NCBI GenBank assembly: GCA_030789695.1
Contig: CM061142.1
Span: 276,327,043-276,391,042, forward strand
DNA: 64,000 nucleotides
Direction: 5' to 3'
Source: Scilla litardierei
Taxonomy: Eukaryota; Streptophyta; Magnoliopsida; Asparagales; Asparagaceae
This document shows, piece after piece, positions 44,134 to 55,250 of the stretch. The notes beneath the pieces were generated by a model, which was given only the letters and a program-made list of their open reading frames with translations, was not told the DNA's origin and searched no databases. How positions within the stretch are numbered: the stretch's first letter is position 1; the number at the start of each line of letters is the position of its first letter. The translations under genes were made by a program, and so were the position numbers.

Positions 44134-44653
44134 ACCCTAGCTCTAACCCTAACCCTTAACCCCAAACCCAAACATAACCCCAACCAACCCCAACCCCAAC
44201 CCCAACCGTAAACCCCACCCCTAACCCTAACCCTAACGGTAGACCTAAACAAAATAAACCAAATGAAGCACTAAATGTAGACCTAATGCTAACCATAATA
44301 ACCCTAACCCTAACCCTAACCCTAACCCAAATCCTAACCCTAACCCTAACCCAAAACCCAACCCTAACCCTAACCATTGCACTGACCCTAACCCAAACCC
44401 AAACCGAACCCAAACCCAAACCCAAACCCAAACCCAAATCCCAACCCTAACCCTAACCCTTGCACTCACCCTAACACCAACCCTAACCCAACCATAACCC
44501 AAACCCTATTAACCCAACCCCTAACCATAATCCTTGCACTCACCCTAACCCAAACCTTAACCGAACCCAAACCCAAACCCTAACCCTAACCATATTCCTA
44601 AACCCTACCCTAACCCATACCCTAACCATAACCATAACCTTAACCCTAACCCT
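44134..44653. repeat. Degenerate telomere-like CCCTAA array
   Basis: About 520 bp of mainly hexamer CCCTAA with CCCAAA, CCATAA and CCCCAA variants. The period is six, not the seven of the usual plant telomere (CCCTAAA). It is interstitial, within the CACTA element between transposase and terminus. Open frames across it are repeat artefacts. Confidence 0.85.
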
Positions 44654-44983
44654 AGCAGAGGGACGGGTCGGATGGCGGTGACATTTGGGGGGGAATTGGA
44701 GGAGGAGGAGGGGGGTCATTAACCTTTTTGGTCGGAGGGGGTGTCGACAATCACCACCGCCCCTGCTCCCGCTCTCCTCCTTTAGATCGGAAGGATGAGA
44801 GGGGAGCTCGCATGGCGGTGGGGGCCGACGCCCCCTTCGACATCTCTATCTTCCTATTAGGGCTAAACCTGTCAAAAATCGAAGTAGTTATCAAAAATTA
44901 CCTTTGCGAGGCATCGCTGTGGCGGCTGATGGTAGTTGTCGGTGGCTGTAGGCAGCTGTCATCGCTATCGTCCTCCCCTGCTG

Positions 44984-44987
<4 letters not shown>

Positions 44988-45066
<79 letters not shown>
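44988..45066. repeat. CT dinucleotide microsatellite
   Basis: About 39 uninterrupted CT units upstream of the transposase in element sense. Confidence 0.95.
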
Positions 45067-45069
<3 letters not shown>

Positions 45070-45154
45070 CTCGGATCGATCGAGATGAAAACGCGTGGGG
45101 GGCTCATGCGTGCTCCCCCCAATTTAGGTAAATTTTTTTTGATGGAAACGAACT

Positions 45155-45545
45155 ATTAGCCACGAAAATATCCGTGGCCGTTAATCATATTTGCCACGGA
45201 AATATCCCTGGCTATAAAGTTAAGGCCACAGAAAATTTCTTTACCTATATTCCGTGGCTGGAACTCTTTGTCCACAGACATGTTCGTGGCCGTTCAAATT
45301 ATTAGCCACGGACATATCCTTGGCTAAAAATTTAAGGCCACAGAAAAATTCTTCACCAACAATTCATGGCTGGAACTCGTTGGCCACAGATAAATCCATG
45401 GCTGAAAGTCCACTATCGGCCACAGAAATGTCTGTGGCCAATAATCCGTGGGCAATTTTTTTATTCCACCACGGAAACTTGGCCACGGAGAAATCCATGG
45501 ACGGATTTGTCCGTAGCCAAATAGCCGTGGCTGCAGACCCTTTTT
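45155..45545. repeat. CACTA subterminal repeats
   Basis: About 20 copies of GCCACGGA or its complement in both orientations, with CCACAGA variants. Such arrays are where the TNPA-type protein binds in CACTA elements. Confidence 0.85.
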
Positions 45546-45554
45546 CTACCAGTT
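45540..45554 (-). other. Degenerate CACTA terminal inverted repeat
   Basis: Minus strand AACTGGTAGAAAAAG; the canonical first base C appears mutated to A. Confidence 0.6.
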
Positions 45555-45900
45555 AAAGCCAGCCATAATGGCTTATTCTGAAGTAGCACGAGGTGAGGCA
45601 AACCCACCCAAATGATGTTGCCTCATAAGGATCCCCCAGCTTAGGATGGGACCCCCATAGCCCCAACTTCCATTATTCAACAGGGTGAATTCCAAGGGCA
45701 TCCTTTCTATACTTCAACAAGAGTCCCCTGCTTAGGCTAGGACCCCCGCTGGTCCCACATCTGCGACCCAGCAGCGCAGACGTCCAAGTAACAACTCGCT
45801 GCTACAACTACGGGTTTTTACCCTAGCTGGCTTTCGGTCAATCGAATAATCTTGTAAGCAAGCTGACCTGACCTCGGGATTCTCAGCTGAACTTATAGGC
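45555..45900. other. Flank between CACTA relic and element E
   Basis: No gene seen. It continues at 55866 after element E, as the shared TAGGC shows. Confidence 0.5.
45896..45900. other. Target site duplication of element E, left copy
   Basis: TAGGC, identical to 55866-55870. Confidence 0.95.
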
Positions 45901-46847
45901 TGACGTGCCCCCGGTTTGCGAGCCGCAAATGGCCGGGGGACCCGCGTGAGGGTTTAGATATTTGTAACCGCAAGCGCACGGTGTTGTAGTGTGGCGTGGG
46001 GGTCGAACACAGGGAGGCTAGGATGTGCTTGTGTCAAGGAGGACCGAAATCACCCCGTGGGCGAGCTAGCCCGAATCGGTTGATGGGTTATCACGGTAAA
46101 GGAATGCAAGGTATGAACAATAAGAAAATAAACCTGGGACTTTGGTTTCCACTCCAACGAGCGACTCTCGCCGATACAGCCTACGGGTAGGATGTCGATC
46201 GGAATTAGGGTCTAATGGTGAGACGTTGCCTCTGAAAGTGGTACCGGCATCCCATGGGCCTGATATTCCGGTCGGTGCCCAGGATGATACACCGGACTTC
46301 CCGGGTTCGATCAGTGGGCACTCCCGTGTCCATTAACACTGATCGATTCCGGGAGCACTAAGCTCGCAACGATAACTCCCAACGTCTCATCCTGCCGCTC
46401 CCGCGTGCTAGGATTCGGCGTCTACGCTAAGGGCGTGAGCTATGGCTAGGGAGTCAACCGCCAAGTTTATTCCCCCTTGGCCTAACGGTCAAAGGCGGTC
46501 TTTTTCCCGCCGATGACAATAAAACACCCCGCGTAACCGTTAGATTCCTAATCCCTATCGATTTCCTAACCCTATGGATGCATCGGGAAGAGCCCCCGAA
46601 GGGGTTTCCGCTAAAATCCCAGATTTGGTAATTACTCACAAATATTCATTAAAAAGCGATCTAAACGAAAATGAACCGTTAAAATCATAATCAGACGATA
46701 GGAATGCGAAGGTAGTAGAGCAATTAAGATAATACTAAAGTTTAAGAAAGATCCGAAAACTTACAATAGAAAAGTAATTACAGCCGTCACAAATAGGAGA
46801 AAACAGTAAAAACTAACAGCTCTCCGTTTCTGGAACCCTAGGGGTCC

Positions 46848-46855
46848 TATTTATA
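46848..46855 (-). promoter_or_regulatory. TATA box of E 3' LTR
   Basis: TATAAATA on the minus strand, 9 bp from a perfect 38-bp palindrome (46865-46902). Confidence 0.6.
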
Positions 46856-46864
46856 AGATCTCGT

Positions 46865-47235
46865 ATCACCCGATCGGTTGACAAGTCAACCGATCGGGTG
46901 ATCCGTTACAAAAAATAAACAGAAAACGGCGGAGTTTCACCCGGTCATATGAACCGGTCGGTTGAGTTCTTGGGGTGACCGGTTGGATCTTGGCGCCATC
47001 GAGTAAAGGGGTCGGTTGGGTGCCCGTGTCTCGGCTCCTCAGCATCAGCTACAGATGAACCGATCGGGTGAAAGTCACCCGATCGGTTGGAATTTGGCTT
47101 GAAAAGATAGAGAATCGGCCCCGTTGAACCGGCCTGTGAACCGGTCGGGTGACATCCACTTGAGCTCTAGCCGAGACCGGGTGGTGCACGCGTGCATCAC
47201 CCGATCGGTTGGAGATGACCAACCGACCGGGTGAG
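46865..47235. repeat. CCGATCGG palindrome array in E 3' LTR
   Basis: About ten variants of ACCCGATCGGTT, opening with a perfect 38-bp palindrome at the TATA-proximal end. Confidence 0.88.
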
Positions 47236-47479
47236 GGGCTGAAAGATGTAATCTTCGTCGTTTGACCCCCTGGATCACGCGTGACTCCTCCCGTTGCTCC
47301 GGGGACTTGAGATATCGTCGTTAAACGTCCCCTACGTGGGCAATCTCCTGCAAACATGGAGAAACAAAGAAAAGTGAAAGAAAACGAGAAAACACGAGAA
47401 AACGAATAAAAGACGGCGGAAAATACGGAGAAACACGAAAGAAAATGTGCGTGAATATATGAAATATATACGCACGTCA

Positions 47480-47493
47480 AAATCCCCCAAGCT
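47480..47493 (-). promoter_or_regulatory. Polypurine tract of element E
   Basis: Minus strand AGCTTGGGGGATTT abutting the LTR, identical to element A. A hairpin CTTCCTCGAGGACGAGGAAG lies just upstream in element sense. Confidence 0.9.
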
Positions 47494-49107
47494 GAACTCT
47501 TCCTCGTCCTCGAGGAAGACGAGTGAGAGTAGGAGCTCGGAGGGGAAAAATAGAGAGAAAGAGAGAAAAAGAGAAAACAAAAATCCTAGATCGCCCGTCA
47601 GAGCCAGCAAAATCAAACACAACACACTAAGCAAGCAAACACAAAAATCACATCACTAAACCAAGGAATACGAGTTCAGACAAGTGTCGTGGGTCCACGC
47701 GGTGAATCGCGTGTGAGTGCGGTCGTGTGCTAGCAAATGGTGTCGCTTTCTACAATGTGCTATAAGCTCATATACGCAAATCCAGGAAATGACCCAAATA
47801 TCAACTCGATTTAAAATAAGCGGTGAATATATAGTTCCAGCATGCATGAGAGGAGCATAAGAATAGGAATGCATCATGCGTCAGGGACTCCACAGCTAGG
47901 GACTCGGACATCACCACACTATTGCCAAGAAGAAAGCTAGATATTCCCTATTCCAAGTGCTTTCGAAGGCGATGGAGGTTGAGAAGATGTGGAGTAGAAC
48001 ACTCGGTGTAAATTCTCGCCTTCCCCTTATTCACGGCAAGTAGGAAAATATTCACACTGGAATTTTTTTGGGTTTTGGGTATTTGTATATATTTTTTTTT
48101 CATTTATCATCTTTTTGGGTTTTTCTTTTCTTTTCTCCCTTTTTTTTGGATTTTTGGGAATTGGGATATTTACATGTGTACTCTCCCAAGTGGGAGAACG
48201 GTACATGACGAGGGGATTTGCACCAAGTAAAATAAAAATAAAGTCGGATTCTAGACACTCGGGCAAGGGAAATACTTTGCTAATCAGAGCATAGGTTAAG
48301 TGGGTTATCCTAGTCCTTAATTGTGGAATCCCGACACATGCGAAATGAAGTACACGATATATATATATAGCATGCATAAGTAGACAGGGGAAATAAATAC
48401 CGCATATTCAAATCGGAGCATGATAATCTAGGGGTCATTCCTGGACATGTATATAAAGTAAAATCACAAAGTAGAAGCACACCAAACAGATAGGCATGAA
48501 ACACGACTCACAAAAACTAAGAGGACCCACGATGCGTGAAATGCAAGAGAACTCGAAATCCTAGGGTTAGTGAATGTGATTATCGATGCCATGCTAGGTG
48601 TGTGTGATTTTGTGGTGATTCATCATAGGGTTCATCTCTAGGAGAAAGAGATAAAAAGAAGAGAAGAGAAAAAATAAAAAATAAAAACACGATGAAAACG
48701 ACACAAAAACGAAAAAGAAAGACTCAAATGGCGCACACAGTGCGACTCCCCCAAGCTGAAGCTTGCATTGCCCTCAATGCAATATGAGTGAGTACGGGAG
48801 GGCAATGAAGATGGGGGGGAATACGCACCGACACAAAAAGAAATGAGAACGAGGAAAACACAGAGAACAAACTGAAAATAAAGAAAAACTAAAATCAAAC
48901 CACACGACACGAAAATAGAAATAAAACCACACGACACGACACTCAAAAGGGGAAAGACAAGCACACACACAAAAATAAGAAAAAATAAAAACACGACAAC
49001 ACACCAAAATAGACGCCCCCAAGCTAGACATGACAGTGCTAGCAAATAAAATGCGATCGTGAAATGCAGAAATATGCAAGGGGGAGTCAAAAACAAACAA
49101 AGTGAAT
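47494..49107 (-). other. Non-coding 3' region of element E
   Basis: Purine-rich on the plus strand; hydrophobic frames here are low-complexity artefacts. Holds two internal PPT-like motifs, AGCTTGGGGG at 49015-49025 and at 48746-48757. A hairpin GCATTGAGGGCAATGC lies at 48765-48780. Confidence 0.6.
48746..48780 (-). other. Hairpin plus internal PPT-like motif in E
   Basis: Minus strand: GCATTGAGGGCAATGC, short spacer, then AGCTTGGGGGAG. Same layout as 7008-7046 in element A. Confidence 0.6.
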
Positions 49108-50360
49108 TCAAAAAGCAGGAGAAGGTGAATCCTCGCCCTCCTTGGAAGAGGGTGTGGCTGGGTGGTCGGGGGAGGCTGGGGGTGTGCGGAGAAGTGGGGA
49201 AAGAGGCGGAGGAATAGGTGCAGGGGACGGTGGTCTGCGTGCGTCCGCGGGAAGGAAAGGAAGGTGCAACCCCGCTAGGAAGTTCGGATCAGATGGGAAG
49301 GTCCAATCTCCCACTAGAGCTATGGTCATGCGAGCGGGGTTGGGGAGAATGGTGTAAGGGGCTGGGGGTGGCCATAATTGAAGATGAAGTGGCTATCGGA
49401 GTGGGGTTTAATCATGTGAATGTGCCGCAGGACATCAATATCTAGCTGTGAGGGTCCTGCGGCAGTGGGAAGATTATTGGGGATGGGAATATTAAATTGG
49501 GGGCAAGAACAAATGATAGTAATGATGCCCCCACAACAAAACTTCCCCTTACCAGCCCGGCAGATCTCGAGAATCTTGTAAACAAGTCAATCGCCGCCAT
49601 GGATGGGGACGGTAGGGGCCCTAAAGCTAATCCCATCATCGTCCCGAACAAAAGGGAAAGTCATGGCCCAGAGGATAAAAAGATCAGGGATAGTCACGGT
49701 GCCGGACTCGTCCATGGGAAAAAATGCAGATGATATGATCCTATGGGCCAAACGAAATACGGGGTGGATGATGGAGGAGGCCTTGGCCCTACCTCGGGGA
49801 TAGCTAGGGAGCAGTGTTAGGCGGAACCAGAATTGATCGACGTCAAACTCGGGCGTGTACCCGTAGTGTCGGATGGAGTCATCCCCAAGATTGGGGAAAC
49901 CAAATATATCGTTAATGGTATTCAGATTGGTGGAGACACTCTTGTTACGCACCCGAAATTTTATGATCGACTCGGACTCCCAAACAAGTGTAGAGAGAAA
50001 TTCAAGGGTGAGTGACGGGTAGGATAAGGCAGAGGCATCAAGAAAGGCCAACCAACCTAAGTTAGCGAAAAGAGATTCGACCTCGGTGAAGACACCGAGA
50101 TCGGCAAGTGACTGTGTGTGCGGGAACTTAGTTGATAGATGCCCCCGAGCATCGAGCCTACGATAAAAATCCTTGTGTTCCTGGTTCCTAAAGACATACC
50201 CATGCAGGCCCAACATTGGGTCCACAGGGGGGATAACAGGCGCGGGAGGGCCTAGTGTCAGTGCTCGTGCGTGGGGAGGGGGACGTGTTTGTTTTCGTCT
50301 CTTTCGAGATGGTTCCTCCTCCCGTAAAATCCCCTTCCCCTTGTCTTTATCCTGAGCCAT
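49108..50360 (-). pseudogene. Env-like (ATHILA ORF-1 type) frame of element E
   Basis: The ATG at 50360 opens MAQDKDKGKGILREEEPSRK, a charged, basic N-terminus with KRRKQTR, then a Pro-rich stretch. The conserved domain spans about residues 50-257: RNQEHKDFYRRLDARGHLST, LGWLAFLDASALSYPSLTLE, FLSTLVWESE and the IIHPVFRLAHRIISSAFFP block, then LFILWAMTF. A stop at 49587-49589 ends the open part after 257 codons. A Pro-rich tail continues in other frames to 49108, so the original protein was longer. No signal peptide or clear membrane helix is visible. A TATA box and palindrome array upstream suggest a separate transcript. The function of this family is unknown. Confidence 0.65.
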
Positions 50361-50793
50361 GTGTGAGTGTGTGTGTGAATGAGTGCAAAAAGCAATAAAT
50401 GCACACTAACACAATCAAACTGAGCAAGCAAAATATATAGGGAAGAAAAAAGAAATACGAGCGTAAGAGCGAGTGTACCCAATCAAAATGGCGAAGCTTG
50501 CTCGTAGATTACCCCACGCCGTGCAATGAGAGTAGCGTGGAGCCGCAGCGACCTCTTTCAGCAAGAATTTTTCTAAATAGGCGTTGTTTGGGGGGAATTA
50601 GGTCAGAAATTCAAAATGAAGGGGAGAGAGAGTGAAAATGATGAAGAGATTGGTGGAGGAGGTGGAGAGAGGGAGTATTGGAGGAGTGGAGGACGTGGGG
50701 GAGAGAAATCCGGCCGTTGGGGAGGAGAAGGAGGTGAATCGACGGCGGAATGGGCGATCGGGCGAGGGAGAATACGAACGGGTGGGATGGGGG

Positions 50794-50801
50794 TATTTAT
50801 A
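50794..50801 (-). promoter_or_regulatory. Candidate internal promoter TATA box before E env-like frame
   Basis: TATAAATA on the minus strand, immediately downstream in element sense of the palindrome array at 50816-51170 and about 430 bp before the env-like ATG. Confidence 0.5.
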
Positions 50802-50815
50802 GGGTTTAAGTCGAA

Positions 50816-51170
50816 CCGATAGGGTGACTTGTCACCCGATCGGTTGACTGTTAGGTCGAAAATTCTTGCTGAAGAATTGCTACAGGCGAACCGGTCGGTT
50901 GACTTGTCAACCGATCGGTTGGCCGCTCCACTCATTTTCCCAAGAACTGTGGGTTTCTTACCCGGTCTCTTCAACCGATCGTGCTCTAACTCAACCGATC
51001 GGTTGATATTTCCCCAAAAATTTCCCGAGAACTCTCCCCAGATCACCCGGTCTGTCACACGGTCTCTCTATTCTTCACCCGATCGGTTCATTTGGGGACA
51101 GATGCGGCTTGTATCTGATACATCCCAACCGATCGGTTGAGTTATCAACCGATCGGTTGGGGCCTTGTTT
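50816..51170. repeat. CCGATCGG palindrome array before E env-like frame
   Basis: About ten variants of AACCGATCGGTT, some joined by GACTTGTC-type spacers to give longer palindromes. Same type as in the LTR of E. Confidence 0.88.
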
Positions 51171-51356
51171 CCTGCAAAAAACCAACAGATTGTCTAAGTC
51201 CCCGAACGGATGTTCTTGCGGCTGATTTTATTTATAAAAATAGACAAAATAAAGTCAAAAATAACACTGAAAAGTGGGGCAAAAGTTTAGAGCATGGGTT
51301 GCCTCCCATGAAGCGCACTTGTTTAACGTCGTTGGCTCGACGCCCGCAAGTGATGT

Positions 51357-54094
51357 TCACGGTGGTTGAAACGGTTGATGCACGAAGTTCGGCATCTCTT
51401 CTTTATCGGAGCTTACGGCCCTTGGAGTAGTCAGCGGCTGGAGAAAGATTTGCTCGACTACCCTCTCCTTGTTTTTGGGATCCGGGGGCTTCTCTTTCGT
51501 ATTGGTGTTTACCGCCATCTTCTTAAGGATCCGAACCTTGTCTTTGGTGAGGTCCATGGGTTCTTTCCCCGTTTTCCTCGCAGGAGGAGCCTTGGGGAAC
51601 CCGGGAGGGGTCGTACGTGCTGCATTCGCTTTCCCAGCAGCATCATTGTTCTTGGGGCCGTCTTGGTCTTCTGAGTCCCCCAAGTTATCGGGGGGATTTC
51701 TTAAGAGAATCTCCCAGGAGCTCTCTTCAGCAGCTTTATCTTCTTCCACCTCCAGCAAATTACACCGAGGGTCATCTGGGGGATCGGGGTACTTCATGGA
51801 CAACCCCAGATCAAATTCAACCTTTTCTCCGCTGACGTTTAGCGAAAGTTTTCCATTCTTCACATCAATCAAAACGCCGGCAGTGGCCATAAAAGGCCGT
51901 CCCAGGATGATGGGGGTGTGTGCGTCTTCAGGCATGTCTATGACAACGAAGTCCATTGGCACATCACCCCTTTTACATTGATGGGGAGGTCGTCCACAAT
52001 CCCTACCGGATATTTGACCGACCGGTCAGCAAGTTGTAGGGTCATACCGGTGGGCTCCAAATCACCCATTCCTATCCTCTTATACATCGATAAGGGCATC
52101 AAACTGACACTCGCTCCGAGATCGACGAGTGCATGATGAATCTTTACTGCCCCGATCGTGCAAGGGATTGAGAAGCTCCCCGGGTCTTTGAGTTTTGGCG
52201 GATTTGCCCTCTGGATGAGAGCGCTACACTCTGTCGTCAACACTACTTTCTCCTTTCTAGACCCTCTCGTCACCAAATCCTTCAGGAATTTCACATAGGA
52301 GGGGATTGTTTCGATTGCTTCCAGGAAGGGAATTTGCAAGCTCAGATCCTTAACCATGGCGAAGAACTTGCCATACTTTTCATCGATCTTGGCCTGAGCT
52401 AACCGTTGTGGAAAAGGCACAACAGGTTTGAACACTTTCAGGCTCCCTTCCTCGTTCTTCTTCTTCTCTTCTTCAGACACTCCCTCCGGAGTTGTAGGAT
52501 TTGATGACGAAGCACCGACGTCGTTTGATTTTTCGATCGGTCGCTCGACGACCAACGGTGCTTCCGGTCTGTTAGGGGGCACTCTAGTAGGGATTTGTGT
52601 CCCGTTTCTCAGAACGATAGCGGACACATTTGCGTGCTCGTGCACGAGTGCCGACGTTTGGGTTGCTCCCCTCGGGTTCACCTCAGGTTGTGGCGGTAAT
52701 TGGTTTTGTGACTTTGAAAGGGTCGCCACTTGTAACCCCAGCTGGGTTACTTGGTCCGTGAGGGCCCGCTGACCCATTTCCAGCTTTTGATTGATCTTCT
52801 CCTGGTTGGTTATATATTGAGTCAAGAGAGACTCAACCGGAGAGACTGCCCTCTGTTGGCCATACTGCTGCTGATGCTGGATTGGCTGCTGATTCCTGGG
52901 GGCGTAATATTGTTGTTGAGGCTGCTACTGATATTGTTGCTGCTGAAACTGACTCTGCTGTGGCCTAGTCGGCTGATATGTTTGTTGCTGCGGCTGCTGA
53001 GGCAGCGAGGGCTGGAATGGTGCCCGGTAACCAAAGTTAGGGTGGTTCCAGTTGTTTAGAGAGTAGGCCGGGTTGGAATTGGTTCTTGGTGGATACGGCG
53101 CATTTCCCGTGGGGTTGTAAAATAGTGCGCTCGCCTCATCCAGCGGCGGTGAAATGTCACCACCGTCGAAGTCTCCAGGGACCTCAGCTTCCACCGCTGC
53201 GACGTGTTGTGCACCGGCACCACCCGCTCCTACCATTAGTGCGGAGATCTGGGTCGAAAGCAAGTCGAACTTGCTTGAAAGTTTGTCGATGTCCTCGACT
53301 CTGTGTATACCCCCAGACCTGGGTGTGGCTCTCTCGTCACACCACCGCTCATTGTTGGATGCCATATTTTCCAGAATATGCCCGGCATCTTCCTCGCTCC
53401 TTGACATTAAGGAACCCCCAGCCGCGGCATCCATAGAAGATTTTAGGTCATCCCTCAGCCCATTGTAGAACAGATTAATAATCTGCTACTTCAAAAGCTC
53501 ATGGTGAGGGCATCTTCTTCGCATCTCCTTGTATCTCGTCCAAGCTTCATGCAAGGACTCGTGGCTGGCCTGGGAGGAGGAGATCTCACTCCTCAACTTC
53601 ATGGTCTTCCCCGGAGGAAAGAACTTCGTCAGAAAAGCGTTGGAGAGCTTCTCCCAGGTATTGAAAGTGTTGGGGTCCTTCCCCCTAAACCATTGCTTGG
53701 CTTTGTCTCGCAACGAGAAGGGGAACAGCTTCAGACGGATCGCCTCAGTTGTGACACCGTTAATCCGGAAGGTGTCACATTTCTCCAAGAAGGAGTCTAG
53801 ATGCTCGATCGGGCTCTCCATGGGTGCACCCGAAAACTGATCCTGCTAGATCCATATCACCAAGGACGGCTTTAGCTCGAAGCTTTGAGCCGTAATAGCT
53901 GGAGGACGGATGGCGGAAGTGGACTCGATAGATGGCATCGAGTACTCCAACAGGGACTTGCGAGGCGGGGTGTTCTCCTCCATGGCTTCAGGATCCTCTC
54001 TTCTTCGCTTCTCGACGGCCAAACGCCTAAGGGTGGCGTTAATCTCTGGATCAACGGGGATCAAGTCGTCGAGACTTCTTGAACTCCTGCGCAT
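51357..54094 (-). pseudogene. gag-pro: Gag-protease of element E, with three TAG stops and a frameshift
   Basis: Starts at about 54094 (MRRSSRSLDDLIPVDPEINA). The capsid-like block lies at about 53820-53490, with FLEKCDTFRINGVTTEAIRL and KAKQWFRGKDPNTFNTW. A Gln/Pro-rich linker follows (about 53000-52880). Then VFKPVVPFPQRLAQ, and a protease-like block with ALVDLGASVSLMPLSMYKRI and LQLADRSVKYPVG (about 52110-52010). After a frameshift near 51970 comes DMPEDAHTPIILGRPFMATA and an acidic linker to 51357. Three in-frame stops (near 53846, 53486 and 52925) are all TAG at places where Gln is likely. The end corresponds to the linker seen at 3094-3549 in element A; pol does not follow. Gag would form the particle and the protease would process it. 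Confidence 0.8.
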
Positions 54095-54124
54095 GAAAAA
54101 CAACAAACACCCGTGAAGCGACAA

Positions 54125-54262
54125 GTGGGAGAGAGACAGATAAGATAAGAAATAAAAAGAAGAAAATAAAAAGGAAAAAGAAGAATGCGAAAATTATCGC
54201 GAGGTAGGGATAAGAGCTAGACACTAGGGTTCAAGAGATCCTAAAATAACAAGCACGTTGCG
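54125..54262 (-). other. Short leader of element E
   Basis: Purine-rich untranslated leader between primer site and gag start. Confidence 0.6.
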
Positions 54263-54280
54263 TCCCCGGCAACGGCGCCA
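54263..54280 (-). promoter_or_regulatory. Primer binding site of element E (tRNA-Asp)
   Basis: Minus strand TGGCGCCGTTGCCGGGGA, a perfect complement of the plant tRNA-Asp 3' end, 6 bases from the LTR. Confidence 0.95.
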
Positions 54281-55233
54281 TAAACTTGACGTGCCCCCGG
54301 TTTGCGAGCCGCAAATGGCCAGGGGACCTGCGTGAGGGTTTAGATATTTGTAACCGCAAGCGCACGGTGTTGTAGTGTGGCTTGGGGGTCGAACACAGGG
54401 AGGCTAGGATGTGCTTGTGTCAAGGAGGACCGAAATCACCCCGTGGGCGAGCTAGCCCGAATCGGTTGATGGGTTGTCACGGTAAAGGAATGCAAGGTAT
54501 GAACAATAAGAAAATAAACCCGGGACTTTGGTTTCCACTCCAACGAGCGACTCTCGCCGATACGGCCTACGGGTAGGATGGCGATCGGAATTATGGTCTA
54601 ATGGTGAGACGTTGCCTCTGAAAGTGGTACCGGCATCCCATGGGCCCGATATTCCGGTCGGTGCCCAGGATGATACACCGGACTTCCCGGGTTCGATCAG
54701 TGGGCACTCCCGTGTCCATTAACACTGATCAATTCCGGGAGCACTAAGCTCACAACGATAACTTCTAACGTCTCATCCTGCCGCTCCCGCGTGCTAGGAT
54801 TCGGCGTCTACGCTAAGGGTGTGAGCTATGGCTAGGGAGTCAACCGCCAAGTTTATTCCCCCTTGGCCCAACGGTCAAAGGCTGTCTTTTTCCCGCCGAT
54901 GACAATAAAACACCCCGCGTAACCGTTAGATTCCTAATCCCTATCGATTTCCTAACCCTATGGATGCATCGGGAAGAGCCCCCGAAGGGGTTTCCGCCAA
55001 AATCCCAGATTTGGGAACTACTCACAAATATTCATTAAAAAGCGATCTAAACGAAAATGAACCGTTAAAATCATAATCAGACGATAGGAATGCAAAGGTA
55101 GTAGAGCAATTAAGATAATACTAAAGTTTAAGAAAGATCCGAAAACTTACAATAGAAAAGTAATTACAGCCGTCACAAATAGGAGAAAACAGTAAAAACT
55201 AACAGCTCTCCGTTTCTGGAACCCTAGGGGTCC

Positions 55234-55241
55234 TATTTATA
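55234..55241 (-). promoter_or_regulatory. TATA box of E 5' LTR
   Basis: TATAAATA on the minus strand, 9 bp from the perfect palindrome at 55251-55288. Confidence 0.6.
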
Positions 55242-55250
55242 GGATCTCGT

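Larger units (their letters stand above)
37475..45554 (-). mobile_element. CACTA (En/Spm-type) DNA transposon relic
   Basis: A TNP2-like transposase pseudogene, a downstream TNPA/PTTA-like gene, about 20 subterminal GCCACGGA-type repeats (45155-45545) and a degenerate terminus at 45554 reading (minus) AACTGGTAGAAAAAGGGT, where CACTGGTAG is expected. The other terminus is not seen; it was probably removed or displaced by element B. Confidence 0.85.
45901..47479 (-). mobile_element. 3' LTR of element E (1579 bp)
   Basis: TGACGTGCCC...ACGCACGTCA with near-inverted ends. Same length as 54287-55865. Confidence 0.95.

Noticed and set aside
44156..44502. Open frames across the telomere-like array
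   Set aside because: Val/Gly/Leu/Trp repeats come from translating a hexamer repeat; not genes.
44134..44653. A real chromosome end
   Set aside because: The array is degenerate, interstitial, and lies inside a CACTA element with other elements on both sides.
44898..45122. Arg-Glu repeat frame
   Set aside because: Translation of the CT microsatellite.
48638..49111. Hydrophobic membrane-protein-like frame on the minus strand of E
   Set aside because: Low-complexity Phe/Leu/Val from a pyrimidine-rich non-coding stretch; contains a PPT-like motif.
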